DNA of 64,000 bases from Sindora glabra (lineage: Eukaryota; Streptophyta; Magnoliopsida; Fabales; Fabaceae). Made by a program: the position numbers and the translations under genes. The stretch's first letter is position 1; each line of letters begins with the position of its first letter. Of the stretch, positions 62,345 to 64,000 are shown one piece after another. Below the pieces are notes generated by a model. The model ran no database searches and was not told the origin of the DNA. It saw only the letters and a program-made list of their open reading frames with translations. The stretch lies in NCBI GenBank assembly GCA_020226215.1, contig CM035236.1:51583057-51647056 (forward strand), in the 5' to 3' direction.

Positions 62345-62385
62345 CAACTCCACACGACAACCTCTTCATCTCTCTCTCTCTCTGA

Positions 62386-62403
62386 ATGCAGGTGAGCAGC
62401 TAA
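62386..62403 (+). promoter_or_regulatory. conserved upstream ORF (M-Q-V-S-S-stop) in the LPR copy 2 leader
   Basis: ATGCAGGTGAGCAGCTAA ends 11 nt before the main ATG, as in copy 1. Three nucleotides differ from the copy 1 ORF if the stop base is counted, and the stop changes from TAG to TAA, so the short ORF is maintained. Confidence 0.6.
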
Positions 62404-62414
62404 GGCTGCCAACC

Positions 62415-62618
62415 ATGGATAGAATGACACTTATGGCTCTTTTCTCTCTCTTAATTTCTCTCACCTCCTCAGGAGCTCAAGAGAAGCTTCTAGACTCGTC
62501 TAAGTTGCAGATGTTTGTGGATGAGCTGCCAGATATGCCCAGAATCAATGGCTATGAAATCGTTAATGGCGTCCCCAAACCAGGGTCTCTCAATATCGGC
62601 ATGTTCATGAAGAAATGG
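62415..62618 (+). CDS. LPR1: LPR1/LPR2-type multicopper ferroxidase, exon 1 only (copy 2, runs off window)
   Basis: 68 codons with a signal peptide (residues 1-21, hydrophobic LMALFSLLISL, cut likely after SSGA), then the family N-terminus ending GMFMKKW at a GTACGT donor (62619), the same phase-0 splice point as copy 1. About 53 of 68 aligned residues match copy 1, including KLLDSSKL- or EKLLDSSKL-type and FVDELPDMPRI segments. The frame is open further upstream to 62226, but homology, the TATA position and the leader ORF support the start at 62415. The copper-binding exons must lie beyond 64000, so whether this copy is intact cannot be judged. Expected role as for copy 1; it could differ in expression. 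Confidence 0.85.
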
Positions 62619-64000
62619 GTACGTGAAAACTTTAATCATATTAATTCAAAAATGCAGTTTACCAGGTGTTTTATGATTTGAATTTACTTTAATCATATTC
62701 TATTTAATGTGCAGCAGTTTGCTCATTTCAATTATTATTTTATTAAGAAAATTCACTTAATTTTGTTTCACAATTTCTCTCTCTCTCTTTTTTTTTTTTG
62801 AGGTCGTAAAATCATAAGAGTTGTGATTGGATGAATATTAGATCAACATCGTACCTTTAAATTTCAATATTGATTTGAAATGCCATTTTATAAGTTTGGG
62901 AAGTCCCATCCAACATGAATTAGGATTTCTTTTTTTTCTTAAAACAAGGGAAGATAAGAGTATAAAATATTTTTGAGAATTTGGAATAATGGGTATCAGT
63001 AAGGGAAAAAAAAATAATGAATCTTATGATAAAATTATATTTTTATGTCTTAGAAGAGAAAGAGGATGATAACTTTGCTCGATTTAACTTTGTGGCTTCA
63101 GGAGAAGCTTGTCTAATCTAATAAAATTATAAAAGCACACAAGCTTTATTAGTCCTCAAACTGATAATTAGCTCATGTCTAAAAATTGGGGGCTTCTACA
63201 TTGCAGCCTACGGCGCCCCATAAGATATAATATATCATGCTTTTTATCTTGATTAAAGAGAGTTAGTTATCGTTATCAAGAAAAGAGAGTTAGTTATAAC
63301 ATGTATTTTAATTTTTATTTAACAAAAAGAGAATAGTATCATTTCCAACATTATAAAATTTGAATATATATATATATATATATCACAAAATTAATATATG
63401 AGAACAAAATTGACAATAGAATAATAATTGACTTCTTTTCATTAAATAAAAGAATATAGGAGATTTATAATTTTCTTATTTCATGAAAAAATATAAAAGT
63501 TAAAGTCTAAAATAAAGTGTAAGATAATATGATTATCTATCTTCCGCCCAAATATAAAGAAGTTGGTTGTCAATTTTATTATTCATTATCATTTTGTGAA
63601 ATTTATGTACATTAAAAATTAAAATTTTAATTTTGAATACACTAGAAATTATATTATACTCTTTTTAATAATGAAAAATGAGAACTCGTATTATAATTTA
63701 AGTCTACAAATGTTTTTTCAACTAAAACATGTATTTATATAATTTTTTTTTTGGCTAGCTGCGTTGCAGCTGGCTGTACCTTAGAATTGGCCCTAAAAAT
63801 AACAGTTTTCTTTTCGTTGTCCATGGTTTCTTGGCCAAGTGCCAAAAAGTCAAGATTAAAGTGTCACATGCAGTTGTTTTATAGTTTTCTCATTTTTCTG
63901 GTCGCCCCTGCATTAAACTAGAGTTAAAATAGTATTTTAATATTCAAATATTTAATTTATATTGATTTTATTTTAATTTAAATTAATTTAATTCCTAAAT
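62619..64000 (+). other. 5' part of intron 1 of LPR copy 2
   Basis: The first bases (GTACGTGAAAACTTTAA) resemble the start of copy 1 intron 1 (GTATGTGAGAACTTTAA); similarity then fades. A+T-rich, with an (AT)n run at about 63363-63382 and T-rich stretches. No exon 2-like sequence appears before the window ends. Confidence 0.75.

Noticed and set aside
62226..62414. Longer N-terminus for LPR copy 2 starting at ATG 62226
   Set aside because: The TATA box and CT leader lie downstream of this ATG, the extra 63 residues lack resemblance to the family, and the signal peptide would become internal.
1..64000. CRISPR arrays, tRNA or rRNA genes, bacterial operon signals
   Set aside because: Searched by eye for short regular repeats with spacers and for tRNA-like arms; none convincing. 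The sequence is a plant nuclear region.

Overview
The window looks like nuclear DNA of a dicot plant. It is very A+T-rich, carries degenerate TTTAGGG (plant telomere type) repeats, has plant-style introns (GT..AG, T-rich acceptors), and is crowded with decayed plant transposons. The species cannot be named from sequence alone. One run of 268 N (56330-56597) sits inside an (AT)n microsatellite and marks an assembly gap.

The only convincing genes are two members of one family in tandem on the + strand: multicopper oxidases of the LPR1/LPR2 (Low Phosphate Root) ferroxidase group. Copy 1 is complete, with coding exons 29909-30115, 36406-37863 and 38387-38440 (572 residues), all copper ligands, and the acidic residues thought to bind Fe(II). 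Copy 2 is represented by its promoter, 5' leader and first exon (62415-62618); its first intron runs off the right edge. The first exons are about 78% identical in protein. Both leaders carry the same five-codon upstream ORF (M-H/Q-V-S-S-stop) 11 nt before the main start. By family knowledge these enzymes oxidise Fe(II) in the apoplast of the root tip and couple phosphate and iron status to root growth.

Layout. 1-29.4 kb: no intact gene. It holds a 2.6-kb long-inverted-repeat element (720-3336), several MITEs, telomere-like tracts on both sides of an LTR-like block (9.7-12.1 kb), a broken Ty1/copia element (13.4-14.4 kb), a broken MULE transposase on the minus strand (17.0-19.7 kb), a second LTR-like block (21.8-23.6 kb), and many copies of one A+T-rich dispersed element (5.4-6.1, 24.0-24.6, 26.8-29.1 kb). 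29.8-39.8 kb: LPR copy 1, with a 6.3-kb first intron containing MITEs and a probable 3'-UTR intron. 39.9-62.3 kb: intergenic DNA with recent tandem duplications, copia remnants with LTRs near 42.3 and 54.2 kb, and between them a head-to-tail array of three 2.5-kb Helitron-like units (43.8-52.8 kb), the first interrupted by a 1.4-kb Harbinger-like element. Then come a minisatellite, the gap, a 161-bp MITE, an hAT-like element and an exon-like fragment. 62.3-64 kb: promoter, exon 1 and part of intron 1 of LPR copy 2.

All transposon coding sequences seen are broken by stops and frameshifts. Repeat boundaries were read by eye and most are approximate.
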